Shown: positions 6,605 to 13,130 of the stretch, in pieces
Layout: each line of letters begins with the position of its first letter
Position numbering within the stretch: the stretch's first letter is position 1
NCBI GenBank assembly: GCA_045656145.1
Contig: JAZOQP010000044.1
Span: 1 to 14,884, forward strand
Reading direction: 5' to 3'
DNA length: 14,884 nt
Origin: SIG565 sp045656145
GTDB lineage: Bacteria; Bacillota; Clostridia; Oscillospirales; Acutalibacteraceae
Made by a program: the position numbers and the translations under genes
Notes under the pieces: generated by a model
Databases searched by the model: none
What the model saw: the letters and a program-made list of their open reading frames with translations, nothing else
Told to the model about the DNA's origin: nothing

Positions 6605-8095
6605 ATGAAAAGGCCAATGATAGCGGCAGCTTTAGTTGCTTTAATTTTATCTTTTTTGCTAAATATTAATTCGTTATTAGCCTTCTTTCTCATTATCCCT
6701 ATCGCTATAGGATTAGTTTTTTGCTTAAAAAACAAGAAGTATATAAACTATATTGCAGTTTTCACTGTAGCCTTGATTATGCTGCTAAATTCGGTTTACA
6801 TAACAACATTTAAGATTAATAAAATCGGGGAAATTTCAAGCGAAATTCCCGTTCGTGTTTCAGGGCAGATAACCTCTGCGGATAAGGCGAACAACAAGTT
6901 TGTTTATACCTTGAAAACCGATTATCAAAACACCGAAGCCCCCAAAAATATGAGCATTAGTGTTTCTTCAAAATTTGCGGCATTAAGTAGAGGGGATAGT
7001 GTAGTTTTAGATTTGTATTTAGACCCCATTCCAAGTGATAAAAGCGCCAAATATTATTCGAGAGAAATATATGCTTTCGGAACGGTCAGCAGGGTGGTGG
7101 AAAAGGAGCGGAATTTTAATTTAACTTCGCTTTTATCAGATTTTTCCGAAAGGGTAGGAACTGTATTTTATAATAATTTATCAAATGAATCGGCTGCTAC
7201 TATTTATGCTATAACGGTTGGAGATAAATATTTTTTAGATTCCGATTTTGAGGAACTTGTAAAACGTGCAGGAGTAAGTCATGTTATGGTTGTATCGGGA
7301 ATGCATATGGCAATAATTTGCGGAACTTTCTTAAGGGTTTTACAGCATCTTAAATTCGGAAACCGTCTTTCTTCAGTTATAACAGCAATTTTTGTGTTTT
7401 TATTTATGGCTCTTTGCGGATTTAGTATGTCGGTTATGAGGGCGGGAATTACATATTTTATTTTGCTTTTATCCTTATTTTTAACAAGGCGTACCGATGC
7501 ATTAAATTCGCTTGCGGTAGCCGTAAGCATTATTTTTATGCTAAATCCTTTCTCATCCGGGAGCGTAGGCTTTTTGCTATCGGTATTTTCAACTGTGGGA
7601 ATAATAATTTTGAACAAGCCCATTTCTAATAAAATTAATAGTATGTTTAGAATAAGTTGGAAGACTTTATGCGCCCTAACCGAAATGCTCTCAACAACGC
7701 TTTCTGCCCTTATTTTCACATTCCCCATAACCGTTTATTATTTCGGTTCTGTAAGCACTGTGAGCCTTATTAGTAATTTATTAATCGGTCAGGCGGTAAC
7801 GCTGGTTCTTATTTTAGCAACTCTCGGTCTTCCTTTTATTTTGATTAATAATATTTCATATTTTGGCTCAGGACTTTATTTCTTTTGCGAATGGATAACA
7901 AGGTATATAAATAAGGTTATTTCTTATTTTGGAATAATGCCTTCGGCTTATATAAAGGTTAATTCTTTAGTAACAATAATCTGCTATCTTGCAATTATTT
8001 TAACTTTTGTTATAATTAAATATAGTGATAATATTTTAAAGGTGGTGAAGAGCGGTGCCTGTAGCATCAGAACAGCAGTTAAAGGCAAACATTAA
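6605..8095 (+). CDS. comEC: ComEC/Rec2-family DNA-uptake channel protein, without C-terminal beta-lactamase domain
   Basis: A 496-residue membrane protein. Order: two N-terminal hydrophobic hairpins (about 1-65), a DUF4131/OB-like extracellular part (about 75-165), then the Competence domain with many membrane segments, including the hallmark VVSGMHM (residues 229-235), CGFSMSVMRAG and a SVGFLLSVFST segment. ComEC forms the channel that carries single-stranded DNA through the membrane in natural transformation. Full-length family members (700-800 residues) end in a metallo-beta-lactamase-like nuclease domain, which is absent here. The coding region ends 41 bases inside holA. The start ATG 6605 follows GGGGGTAGGG. 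Many Clostridia carry comEC next to holA. With no other com genes in view, actual competence cannot be inferred. Confidence 0.9.
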   Translation: MKRPMIAAALVALILSFLLNINSLLAFFLIIPIAIGLVFCLKNKKYINYIAVFTVALIMLLNSVYITTFKINKIGEISSEIPVRVSGQITSADKANNKFVYTLKTDYQNTEAPKNMSISVSSKFAALSRGDSVVLDLYLDPIPSDKSAKYYSREIYAFGTVSRVVEKERNFNLTSLLSDFSERVGTVFYNNLSNESAATIYAITVGDKYFLDSDFEELVKRAGVSHVMVVSGMHMAIICGTFLRVLQHLKFGNRLSSVITAIFVFLFMALCGFSMSVMRAGITYFILLLSLFLTRRTDALNSLAVAVSIIFMLNPFSSGSVGFLLSVFSTVGIIILNKPISNKINSMFRISWKTLCALTEMLSTTLSALIFTFPITVYYFGSVSTVSLISNLLIGQAVTLVLILATLGLPFILINNISYFGSGLYFFCEWITRYINKVISYFGIMPSAYIKVNSLVTIICYLAIILTFVIIKYSDNILKVVKSGACSIRTAVKGKH

Positions 8096-9107
8096 GGCAG
8101 GTAATATATTAAATACCTATTTTATTTTTGGGGATGACACCTTCCTTAAGAAAACCTATGTTGATAAAATCATTGATAAAACTGTTGATAGAAATGATGA
8201 TTTTAACTTTTTAAGATTCGAAAACGAATGCGATTTGCAAGAGGTTTATGATGCCAAAGAGCAATTCCCGATGATGTGTGATAAAAAGTGCATAGTTTTA
8301 ATGGATTATGATTTTGAAGGCGCCGACAAATCTGATTTTGAAAAGTTAATTCTTCTTTTAAGCGAGCCAAATGATACCACCGTTTTTATTTATTGGTGCA
8401 ATAATTTTCAGTTTGATGAAAAGAAAAGCGAAAAGTTTAAAAAATTGGTGGCTGCCACCGAAAATGGCGGCGGAATGGCGGTGTCGGTGGGGCATCGCAC
8501 AGCGGCAGATTTAGTAAAGGTGTTAGCGGAGGGTGCTAAAAAAAGGGGCACCGAATTTGCAAACGGCGCCGCTTCATACCTTATTGAATCTTGTTCAGAG
8601 GATATAAACATTCTTTTAAGTGAACTTGAAAAACTTTGCTCCTATTCGGCGGGTAAACCAATAACCCGAGAAATGATAGATAAGGTTTGCGTTAAAACAA
8701 TTGAGGCATCGGTTTATTCTTTAGCGAATGAAATAATTTCATTAAATGCAAACTCGGCTTTGAAAATCCTTGATGATTTATATGCTTTAAGGGTGGAACC
8801 GTTGGCGGTTTTGCACACTGTTTCAAGCACCTTTATTGATATTAAAAGGGCAATAGCAGCTAAAACTGCAGGAATGGGAATTAATGATTTAGCCGAAAAG
8901 TTTGATTATAAAAATAAAAAATTTGCGCTTGAAAAAGCTGCTCGCCAAGCTTCAAAATTCGATAATAAAAAAATTGAATATTGTTTAGAAGAACTCGTTT
9001 TAGCCGATAAAGATTTAAAAAGTTTTTCGGGGAATGATAGAATAGTTCTTGAAACTCTTATTTTGAGACTTATCTATATTATTTCAAAGGGTGAAAAAAT
9101 TGATTAA
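8055..9107 (+). CDS. holA: DNA polymerase III subunit delta
   Basis: A 350-residue cytoplasmic AAA+-fold protein. Delta opens the sliding clamp in the clamp-loader complex and thereby loads DnaN on primed DNA. It begins with the family pattern EQQLKANIKAGNILNTYFIFGDDTFLKKTYVDKI, shown here by FIFGDD at residues 23-28. The middle part has a lid-like helical region (SYLIESCSEDINILLSELEKL) and the C-terminal collar includes DKDLKSFSG near residue 318. It lacks a Walker A motif, as normal for delta. The start is GTG 8055, preceded by AGGTGG (8040-8045) at 9 bases and matching the N-terminus of homologues. This means a 41-base overlap with comEC. It overlaps the next gene by 8 bases (TTGATTAA). 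Confidence 0.92.
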   Translation: MPVASEQQLKANIKAGNILNTYFIFGDDTFLKKTYVDKIIDKTVDRNDDFNFLRFENECDLQEVYDAKEQFPMMCDKKCIVLMDYDFEGADKSDFEKLILLLSEPNDTTVFIYWCNNFQFDEKKSEKFKKLVAATENGGGMAVSVGHRTAADLVKVLAEGAKKRGTEFANGAASYLIESCSEDINILLSELEKLCSYSAGKPITREMIDKVCVKTIEASVYSLANEIISLNANSALKILDDLYALRVEPLAVLHTVSSTFIDIKRAIAAKTAGMGINDLAEKFDYKNKKFALEKAARQASKFDNKKIEYCLEELVLADKDLKSFSGNDRIVLETLILRLIYIISKGEKID

Positions 9108-9690
9108 GATAGATAGAGCCATAATTGTTGAGGGGAAATATGATAAAATCCGCCTTGAGAATATAGTAGATGCGGTAATTTTAACAACCGATGGCTTTGG
9201 CATTTTTAAAAACACCGAAAAACGCGAGTTAATAAGAAAAATAGCCGAAAAGAAGGGCCTTTTAATTATTACAGATAGCGATAAGGCGGGAAGTGTTATC
9301 CGTTCGCATATTAAAAGCGTAGTGCCGGGAGCAGATATAATTAATGTTTATTTGCCGCAAATAAGCGGTAAGGAGCGCAGAAAGAAAAAGGCGGGAGCAG
9401 AGGGATTGCTCGGTGTTGAGGGAACACCTGATGAAATTATCATTAAGGCACTAGAGCGTTTTAGAACAGAGGGGCAGGATACTCTCAAAATAGAAAAATC
9501 TCATCTATACAATTTGGGCTTGACAGGAATGAATGATAGCGCCCAAAAAAGAAAAGAACTTTTAAGGTATTTGGATTTACCGGCGAGTTTAACCTCAAAT
9601 GCTTTACTCGATGCGCTTAATTCACTTTATAGCTTAGAAGAATTTTTAAAGGAGACAGAAAAGTGGCGGCAAGATTTGGACAAAAATTAA
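9100..9690 (+). CDS. RNase M5-like TOPRIM protein (DUF4093 family)
   Basis: A 196-residue protein with an N-terminal TOPRIM domain: VEGKYD with Glu11, a TTDGFG turn, and TDSD with Asp59 and Asp61, the expected metal-binding acids. The basic LPQISGKERRKKKAG stretch, the GVEGTPDE motif and a helical C-terminal half match ribonuclease M5 (RnmV, 186 residues in B. subtilis), which trims 5S rRNA precursors. In many Firmicutes rnmV lies beside ksgA; here it follows holA, so it may be the only copy or a paralogue with another RNA target. TTG 9100 is preferred as start, because AGGGTG (9088-9093) lies 6 bases before it. A GTG at 9091 would sit inside the binding site itself. It overlaps holA by 8 and the next gene by 28 bases. 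Confidence 0.82.
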   Translation: MIKIDRAIIVEGKYDKIRLENIVDAVILTTDGFGIFKNTEKRELIRKIAEKKGLLIITDSDKAGSVIRSHIKSVVPGADIINVYLPQISGKERRKKKAGAEGLLGVEGTPDEIIIKALERFRTEGQDTLKIEKSHLYNLGLTGMNDSAQKRKELLRYLDLPASLTSNALLDALNSLYSLEEFLKETEKWRQDLDKN

Positions 9691-10658
9691 AGCTTTTATA
9701 CATAATCGAAATTCTAAAAAAATATACCGATGAAGAGCATCCGATGAATGCGAACGAACTTTGCGATCTTCTTGCGCAAAAGGGCGTATCTGCCGAGCGT
9801 AAAGCCGTTTATAATGATATTGAAATGCTTATTTATTACGGCTGGGATATTATTAAAACAAGGGTGCCAAAATCGGGTTACTTCTTGGGCTCAAGAGAGT
9901 TTGAACTCCCCGAAATCTACCTTCTTGCAGATGCTGTGCGCTCTGCAGATTTTATAACCATTAAAAAAACAAGAGAATTGCTTAATAAAATTGAGTCGTT
10001 TTTAAGCGTGCATCAGGCTGCAAAAAATCAAAAAACAGTTTATGTTTCTCCAAGATATAAATGCAAAAATGAAGCAATTTATTATAATATTGATACGATT
10101 AATATGGCGGTTGAGAATTCGCTTAAAATTAAGGTTATCTACTTAAAGCGAACTTTATCAGATGATAAAAAGATTAAAATTTCTGAAAAAGAAATAATTA
10201 TAAGCCCCTATGCAACCCTTTGGGAGAGCGATAGATATTATCTTGTTGGTAATAATGAGAAGTATGATAATTTAATCCACCTTAGAATTGACCGCATTAA
10301 AAGTGTTGAAATCACAAATGATAAGGTGCGCCCGTTTTCAGAAGTATCGGAGTATACCGATACCTTTGATGTTGCTGATTATGCCGCAAAAACCTTTAAT
10401 ATGTTTGGCGGCGAGGAGGCAACCATTGAGCTTAAATGCAAAAAGGACAGGCTTGAGCAAATAATTGACAGATTTTCAGATGAAATTTCTATTTGCAAGC
10501 TAACCGAAGAAACATTTTCCTTTTCAACTAATGTTATAATCAGTGATGGCCTTATAGCTTGGCTTTTGCAGTTTGGCTCGGATATTGAGGTTGTAGGCCC
10601 TCAGAATCTAAGGGATAGAATCAGCGAAAAAATTAAGGAACTTTCAAGGATATATTAA
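9663..10658 (+). CDS. WYL-domain transcriptional regulator
   Basis: A 331-residue protein: an N-terminal winged helix-turn-helix of the HTH_11/DeoR type (residues about 8-75, with SAERKAVYNDIEML as recognition region), a linker helix part, a WYL domain at about 140-215 and a C-terminal WCX-like extension to 331. The WYL core shows SPYATLWESDRYYLVG (Trp187, Arg191, Tyr192-Tyr193-Leu194) followed by HLRIDRI with Arg208 and Arg211. WYL domains bind ligands such as nucleotides or single-stranded DNA and switch DNA binding of the regulator. Its targets here are unknown; placement after DNA replication and RNA-processing genes fits a role in DNA stress, but this is inference. GTG 9663 follows GGAG (9651-9654) at 8 bases. 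Confidence 0.88.
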   Translation: MAARFGQKLKLLYIIEILKKYTDEEHPMNANELCDLLAQKGVSAERKAVYNDIEMLIYYGWDIIKTRVPKSGYFLGSREFELPEIYLLADAVRSADFITIKKTRELLNKIESFLSVHQAAKNQKTVYVSPRYKCKNEAIYYNIDTINMAVENSLKIKVIYLKRTLSDDKKIKISEKEIIISPYATLWESDRYYLVGNNEKYDNLIHLRIDRIKSVEITNDKVRPFSEVSEYTDTFDVADYAAKTFNMFGGEEATIELKCKKDRLEQIIDRFSDEISICKLTEETFSFSTNVIISDGLIAWLLQFGSDIEVVGPQNLRDRISEKIKELSRIY

Positions 10659-10660
10659 TT

Positions 10661-10975
10661 ATGGGTTTGTTTGGCTTTGGAAAAAAGAAAAAAAGAAACA
10701 CAGAACTTCTTAAAACCTTCGATGGCAGGGAAGTGAAGTATGTAACCAAAAGGGAGAATGGCGAATCGATAATCGTTGGTAAAAGTGGAAGAATTGCGGT
10801 AATAGGGGAAGATATTCGTATTATTTGCGGCGAAATAGATGTTTTTAACGGCGCTATTGATGACACCACATATTACCTTCATCTTTCGGGCGATGGTGTA
10901 ACTGTTGAGGGTTTTAATACCGTTACAGGAAAAACCGAAAATATCAGCGCATATTATAAATACCATAGGAAATAA
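10661..10975 (+). CDS. Small protein of unknown function, last gene of the comEC operon
   Basis: I do not recognise this 104-residue protein. It starts with MGLFGFGKKKKR, a short Gly/Phe and Lys stretch that could touch membrane or nucleic acid. The rest alternates short hydrophobic and polar residues (SGRIAVIGEDIRIICGEIDVF, then YYLHLSGDGVTVEGFNTVTG), which suggests an all-beta fold. It has no signal peptide or cysteine pair beyond one Cys. The start ATG 10661 is 2 bases after the WYL stop, with AAGGA (10646-10650) at 10 bases, so it is co-transcribed with the WYL regulator. A terminator overlaps its stop. The coding status is supported by spacing, binding site and codon use like the neighbours. 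Confidence 0.75.
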   Translation: MGLFGFGKKKKRNTELLKTFDGREVKYVTKRENGESIIVGKSGRIAVIGEDIRIICGEIDVFNGAIDDTTYYLHLSGDGVTVEGFNTVTGKTENISAYYKYHRK

Positions 10976-11015
10976 TAATTTAGGCGTACTCTTTATAGAG
11001 TACGCCTAAATTATT
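10974..11015. terminator. Bidirectional terminator between the comEC operon and the DUF4097 gene
   Basis: AATAATTTAGGCGTACTC (10974-10991) pairs perfectly over 18 bp with 10998-11015 around TTTATA. It overlaps the stop codons of both convergent genes. Confidence 0.92.
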
Positions 11016-11652
11016 TATTAATAGTGATTTTGATGTTACCTGTATCTGTGATAATTTCACATTTTTCATCTGCAATCACTTTTGGAATATCAATGTTGCC
11101 GGTTTCACTTTCGGCAAAAACAACTTTGTCTGTAAGGAAGCTTCCTGTAACATTTCCTGTATCGGTTTCGATAAAAATATCACTTGCATCACAGGCTTCA
11201 AAGTTTACATTACCTGTATCCACTTCGATTTTTAATTTCCCCGTTGCAATTATATTATCTAAGAAAATATTTCCCGTATCGGTTTCAAGTGAGATATTAC
11301 AATATTCACTTTTTCCTAAATATACAGTTATTTTAGGAGTACTAAGGTTTATACCAATATTTTCATACCATTTTTCGTTATTATTGGCTTCAATTTGCAA
11401 TGTGTTTTCCTTTACCGAAACCAAATACTTTGCGTTATTTTCTTCTTGGCAAACAACAAAGCTGTTCGGATTTTCGGAAAGTATGAGTTGAATATCCGCG
11501 GTGTCAGCAATAATTGATATGTCATTAAAATTTTCTTTAATTTCATATTCGTGTGTTTCTAATTCGCAAGTTCCTGCTAAACTGTATAAAATGATACCGG
11601 CAATCATTACTGAGAAAAAAGTTGTAATAATCCATATAATTGATTTCTTCAT
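11011..11652 (-). CDS. DUF4097-like beta-repeat protein with membrane anchor
   Basis: A 213-residue protein. An N-terminal membrane segment (about residues 5-27) after MKKS anchors it, and the rest is predicted extracytoplasmic. Its second half has five repeats centred on a (D/E)TGN motif: ETDTGNIFL, EVDTGNVNF, ETDTGNVTG, ESETGNIDI and ITDTGNIKI, spaced 19-20 residues apart. This is the layout of DUF4097/DUF2807-type single-stranded beta-helix proteins, called putative adhesins although no activity is proven. The repeats can also be seen in the DNA as a recurring CCTGTATC-like string on the plus strand. ATG 11652 is chosen because GAGG lies about 8 bases upstream; a TTG two codons earlier also exists. 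It is transcribed alone from a good promoter. The DUF1700/PadR genes that often accompany this family are absent. Confidence 0.82.
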   Translation of the reverse strand: MKKSIIWIITTFFSVMIAGIILYSLAGTCELETHEYEIKENFNDISIIADTADIQLILSENPNSFVVCQEENNAKYLVSVKENTLQIEANNNEKWYENIGINLSTPKITVYLGKSEYCNISLETDTGNIFLDNIIATGKLKIEVDTGNVNFEACDASDIFIETDTGNVTGSFLTDKVVFAESETGNIDIPKVIADEKCEIITDTGNIKITINK

Positions 11653-11693
11653 AATCAATCCTCGGTTTCTGCAAATTTAAGTTTCCATAAGAA

Positions 11694-11722
11694 ATTATAG
11701 CATAATTTTGTAGAGCAATCAA
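11694..11722 (-). promoter_or_regulatory. Sigma-A promoter of the DUF4097-like gene
   Basis: On the minus strand, TTGATT (11717-11722), 17 bp, TATAAT (11694-11699), with TG one base before the -10. The -35 box touches the start of the hairpin array to its right. Confidence 0.85.
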
Positions 11723-11850
11723 GGGGAAACCTTGTATATCATCAAGCCGCAGGGATATGCACGCTAAAGCGTGATGAGATACGCCCGAAGGGCTGATTAT
11801 AAGCACCACACTTCGCGCGGTGATGATATGCCAAGCCTGCGGTGTGTATA
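11721..11850. repeat. Array of short hairpins with similar 9-10 base linkers
   Basis: No gene is seen. Successive units are a short inverted repeat plus a linker. AAGG/CCTT (11721-11733) is followed by GTATATCATC. AAGCCGCAGGG is a decayed copy, followed by ATATGC. ACGCTAAAGCGT (11761-11772) is followed by GATGAGATAC. GCCCGAAGGGC (11783-11793) is followed by TGATTATAAG. CACC/GGTG around CTTCGCG (11804-11822) is followed by ATGATATGC. CAAGCCTGCGGTGTG ends with TATAAC. The linkers resemble each other (consensus near TGATGATATGC) while the stems differ. Confidence 0.7.
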
Positions 11851-11852
11851 AC

Positions 11853-11890
11853 AAAAAAAGGAACTTTTGGTAGACAAAAGTTCCTTTTTT
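11853..11890. terminator. Strong bidirectional terminator-like hairpin
   Basis: AAAAAAGGAACTTTTG pairs perfectly with CAAAAGTTCCTTTTTT around a GTAGA loop, with an A-run on one side and a T-run on the other. On the minus strand it directly follows the tRNA-like CCA end at 11894, the same arrangement as the tRNA-Arg terminator in this window. Confidence 0.88.
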
Positions 11891-11893
11891 GGT

Positions 11894-12010
11894 TGGCGGA
11901 GTAGGAGAGACTCGCCCACTACGCTACCGCTTGTGGCACGCACGCGGGCACCAAAACAGTCCACTGGACTGTTTTTAAAGCTAACGCTTTTGCCCTTTTC
12001 GAGTCTTTGG
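11894..12010 (-). repeat. Repeat-like element ending in a tRNA-Ser-like 3' end
   Basis: Read on the minus strand the segment ends with CGAGTCTCTCCTACTCCGCCA, which is what the T-arm 3' half, acceptor strand and CCA of a bacterial tRNA-Ser look like. The rest of the tRNA is missing: the matching T-stem half, anticodon arm and 5' acceptor strand are not found. Instead there are a perfect hairpin AAAACAGTCC/GGACTGTTTT (11953-11975), GC-rich pairs such as AAAGC/GCTTT around TAAC, and a distant inverted GACTCG (11910-11915) / CGAGTC (12000-12005). It is clearly not a functional tRNA. It may be a tRNA-derived dispersed repeat or the scar of an integration event. Confidence 0.5.
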
Positions 12011-12045
12011 AAAAACAAAAACAGCACCGAAAAAATCGGTACTGT
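12010..12045 (-). terminator. Terminator downstream of the MerR-family gene
   Basis: ACAGCACCGA (12021-12030) pairs with TCGGTACTGT (12036-12045) with one mismatch around AAAAA. On the minus strand it is followed by TTTTTGTTTTT. It lies about 90 bases after the MerR stop codon. The stretch 12046-12136 between them holds nothing I can identify. Confidence 0.75.
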
Positions 12046-12136
12046 CTTTATTTGCAAAAGAGAAGTATAACGGTGCTTAAATGCAGGTAAGAAAAGCAAA
12101 AAGGTGCATAAGGCATCTGTTTGACAAATTCAAGAT

Positions 12137-12865
12137 TTACTTACTGCAATATACCGCAATTGCTTCACAGATAAACTTAGCAGTACCGTCAGCGTGCTTA
12201 TCAATGTTGTTCGTAAAGCGCTCATCCGCTACATACATCTGTCCGAGACATGCCAGTATTTCGTTTGTACAAAGATAGTAATTCTCGGTGATATGGTTCT
12301 GGAGCATTCTTACAAGGTTTTGTGCTTCAGTGGAATCAGGACTTTTGTCCTTTCTCATGCAGAGTGCAAACTCTGCCATAATATGGTCCATTCCCTCGAC
12401 AAGGTCATTCCACTTCTGCTTGGAATAGTTCTTAGTCCGTTCGGCATGTTCCCTGTATGCATCCGTTTTGCCCCATTTTTCTTGTGTCTCAGCCTTATAT
12501 TTTTCAAATTCGCTGTTGTCGCATGCTGTCATAACATTTTCTCCTTTCACGGCACCGTCAATAGCAGAAATTAACCGCTCTAACCGCTCTTTTTTGAGTG
12601 TGAGAAGTTGTTTTTGCTCGTTCAGTGCCTTGCTTTTGTCATAATTCGGGGATGACAAAATCTCTTCAATGCGCTTTAAGGAAAAGTCAAGTTCACGGTA
12701 AAAGAGAATCTCTTGCATACGAAGAAAAGATTTTTCGTCGTAAAAGCGATAGCCTGTAGTTTTGTCAACAAAGGCTGGCATCAACAATCCTATTTCATCG
12801 TAATAATGCAGTGTGCGCACACTTACCCCTGTAAATTCGGCGAATTCTTTAATCAGCATTCTCAA
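12137..12865 (-). CDS. MerR-family regulator with TipAS ligand-binding domain
   Basis: A 242-residue regulator. The N-terminal MerR winged-helix part has KEFAEFTGVSVRTLHYYDEIGLL followed by GYRFYDEKSFLRMQEI, here given by its key segments VSVRTLHYYDEIG and TTGYRFY. A long coiled coil (about residues 75-115) leads to a C-terminal TipAS domain (KWGKTDAYREH, YSKQKWNDL, GMDHIMAEFA, ITENYYLCTNEIL). TipA-type regulators bind antibiotics such as thiopeptides or other amphipathic drugs and turn on promoters with long spacers. GAGGTGA (12871-12877) gives TTG 12865 (5 bases) or ATG 12859 (11 bases) as start; the frame stays open to 13063, but that part lies upstream of the promoter and is not coding. 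The promoter at 12886-12916 has the 19-bp spacer of MerR-controlled genes, so the protein probably controls itself. No efflux pump is adjacent. Confidence 0.9.
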   Translation of the reverse strand: MRMLIKEFAEFTGVSVRTLHYYDEIGLLMPAFVDKTTGYRFYDEKSFLRMQEILFYRELDFSLKRIEEILSSPNYDKSKALNEQKQLLTLKKERLERLISAIDGAVKGENVMTACDNSEFEKYKAETQEKWGKTDAYREHAERTKNYSKQKWNDLVEGMDHIMAEFALCMRKDKSPDSTEAQNLVRMLQNHITENYYLCTNEILACLGQMYVADERFTNNIDKHADGTAKFICEAIAVYCSK

Positions 12866-12885
12866 TTTTATCACCTCACAAAGAG

Positions 12886-12916
12886 AGCATACACTATGAC
12901 GGAGCGTGAGAGTCAA
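12886..12916 (-). promoter_or_regulatory. MerR-type promoter with 19-bp spacer and dyad operator
   Basis: On the minus strand, TTGACT (12911-12916) and TATGCT (12886-12891) are 19 bp apart rather than 17. Between and across them lies an imperfect dyad, TGACTCTCACG and CGTCATAGTGT around CTC. MerR-family activators bind such spacers and untwist them. The transcript would start about 14 bases before the MerR start codon. Confidence 0.8.
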
Positions 12917-12954
12917 TAGACATTTTAAAAACTTTCCAAGTAAATAATAGCATT

Positions 12955-13130
12955 TCTTCCTGAAACATTCAACACAGCAAACCGCCCAAATCTCGGTGTT
13001 CGTCAGATTTTTGGACACCACATCAGCGGCGTCCCTACGGTTTTTTGTGATATATTTTGTCATTCGATCTGTTAGTCCACCGGACTGTCATTCACTACCG
13101 TGACTGCGCTTCGCTTACCTCAAGGAGAAG
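12955..13130 (-). repeat. Repeat-like intergenic DNA with a chance open frame
   Basis: The stretch has higher GC and stays open in the MerR frame, giving a peptide with NRRDAADVVSKN and TEIWAVCCVECF that looks like no protein domain. It includes a perfect AGTCC-ACC-GGACT hairpin (13074-13086), close to the one at 11953-11975, and CCTTCTCCTTGAGG near 13120-13133. I have the impression that similar strings are dispersed in gut Clostridia, but cannot verify it here. It probably extends into the 3' end of the next gene. Confidence 0.45.

Noticed and set aside
11721..11850. CRISPR array
   Set aside because: Repeats are not identical 24-40 base direct repeats, spacers are not unique sequence, and no cas gene is near.
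11894..12010. Functional tRNA-Ser gene
   Set aside because: Only the 3' end is tRNA-like; anticodon arm, D arm and 5' acceptor strand are absent.
11797..12278. Several small open frames in the structured intergenic region
   Set aside because: They run through terminators and hairpins, have no ribosome binding site and give low-complexity peptides.
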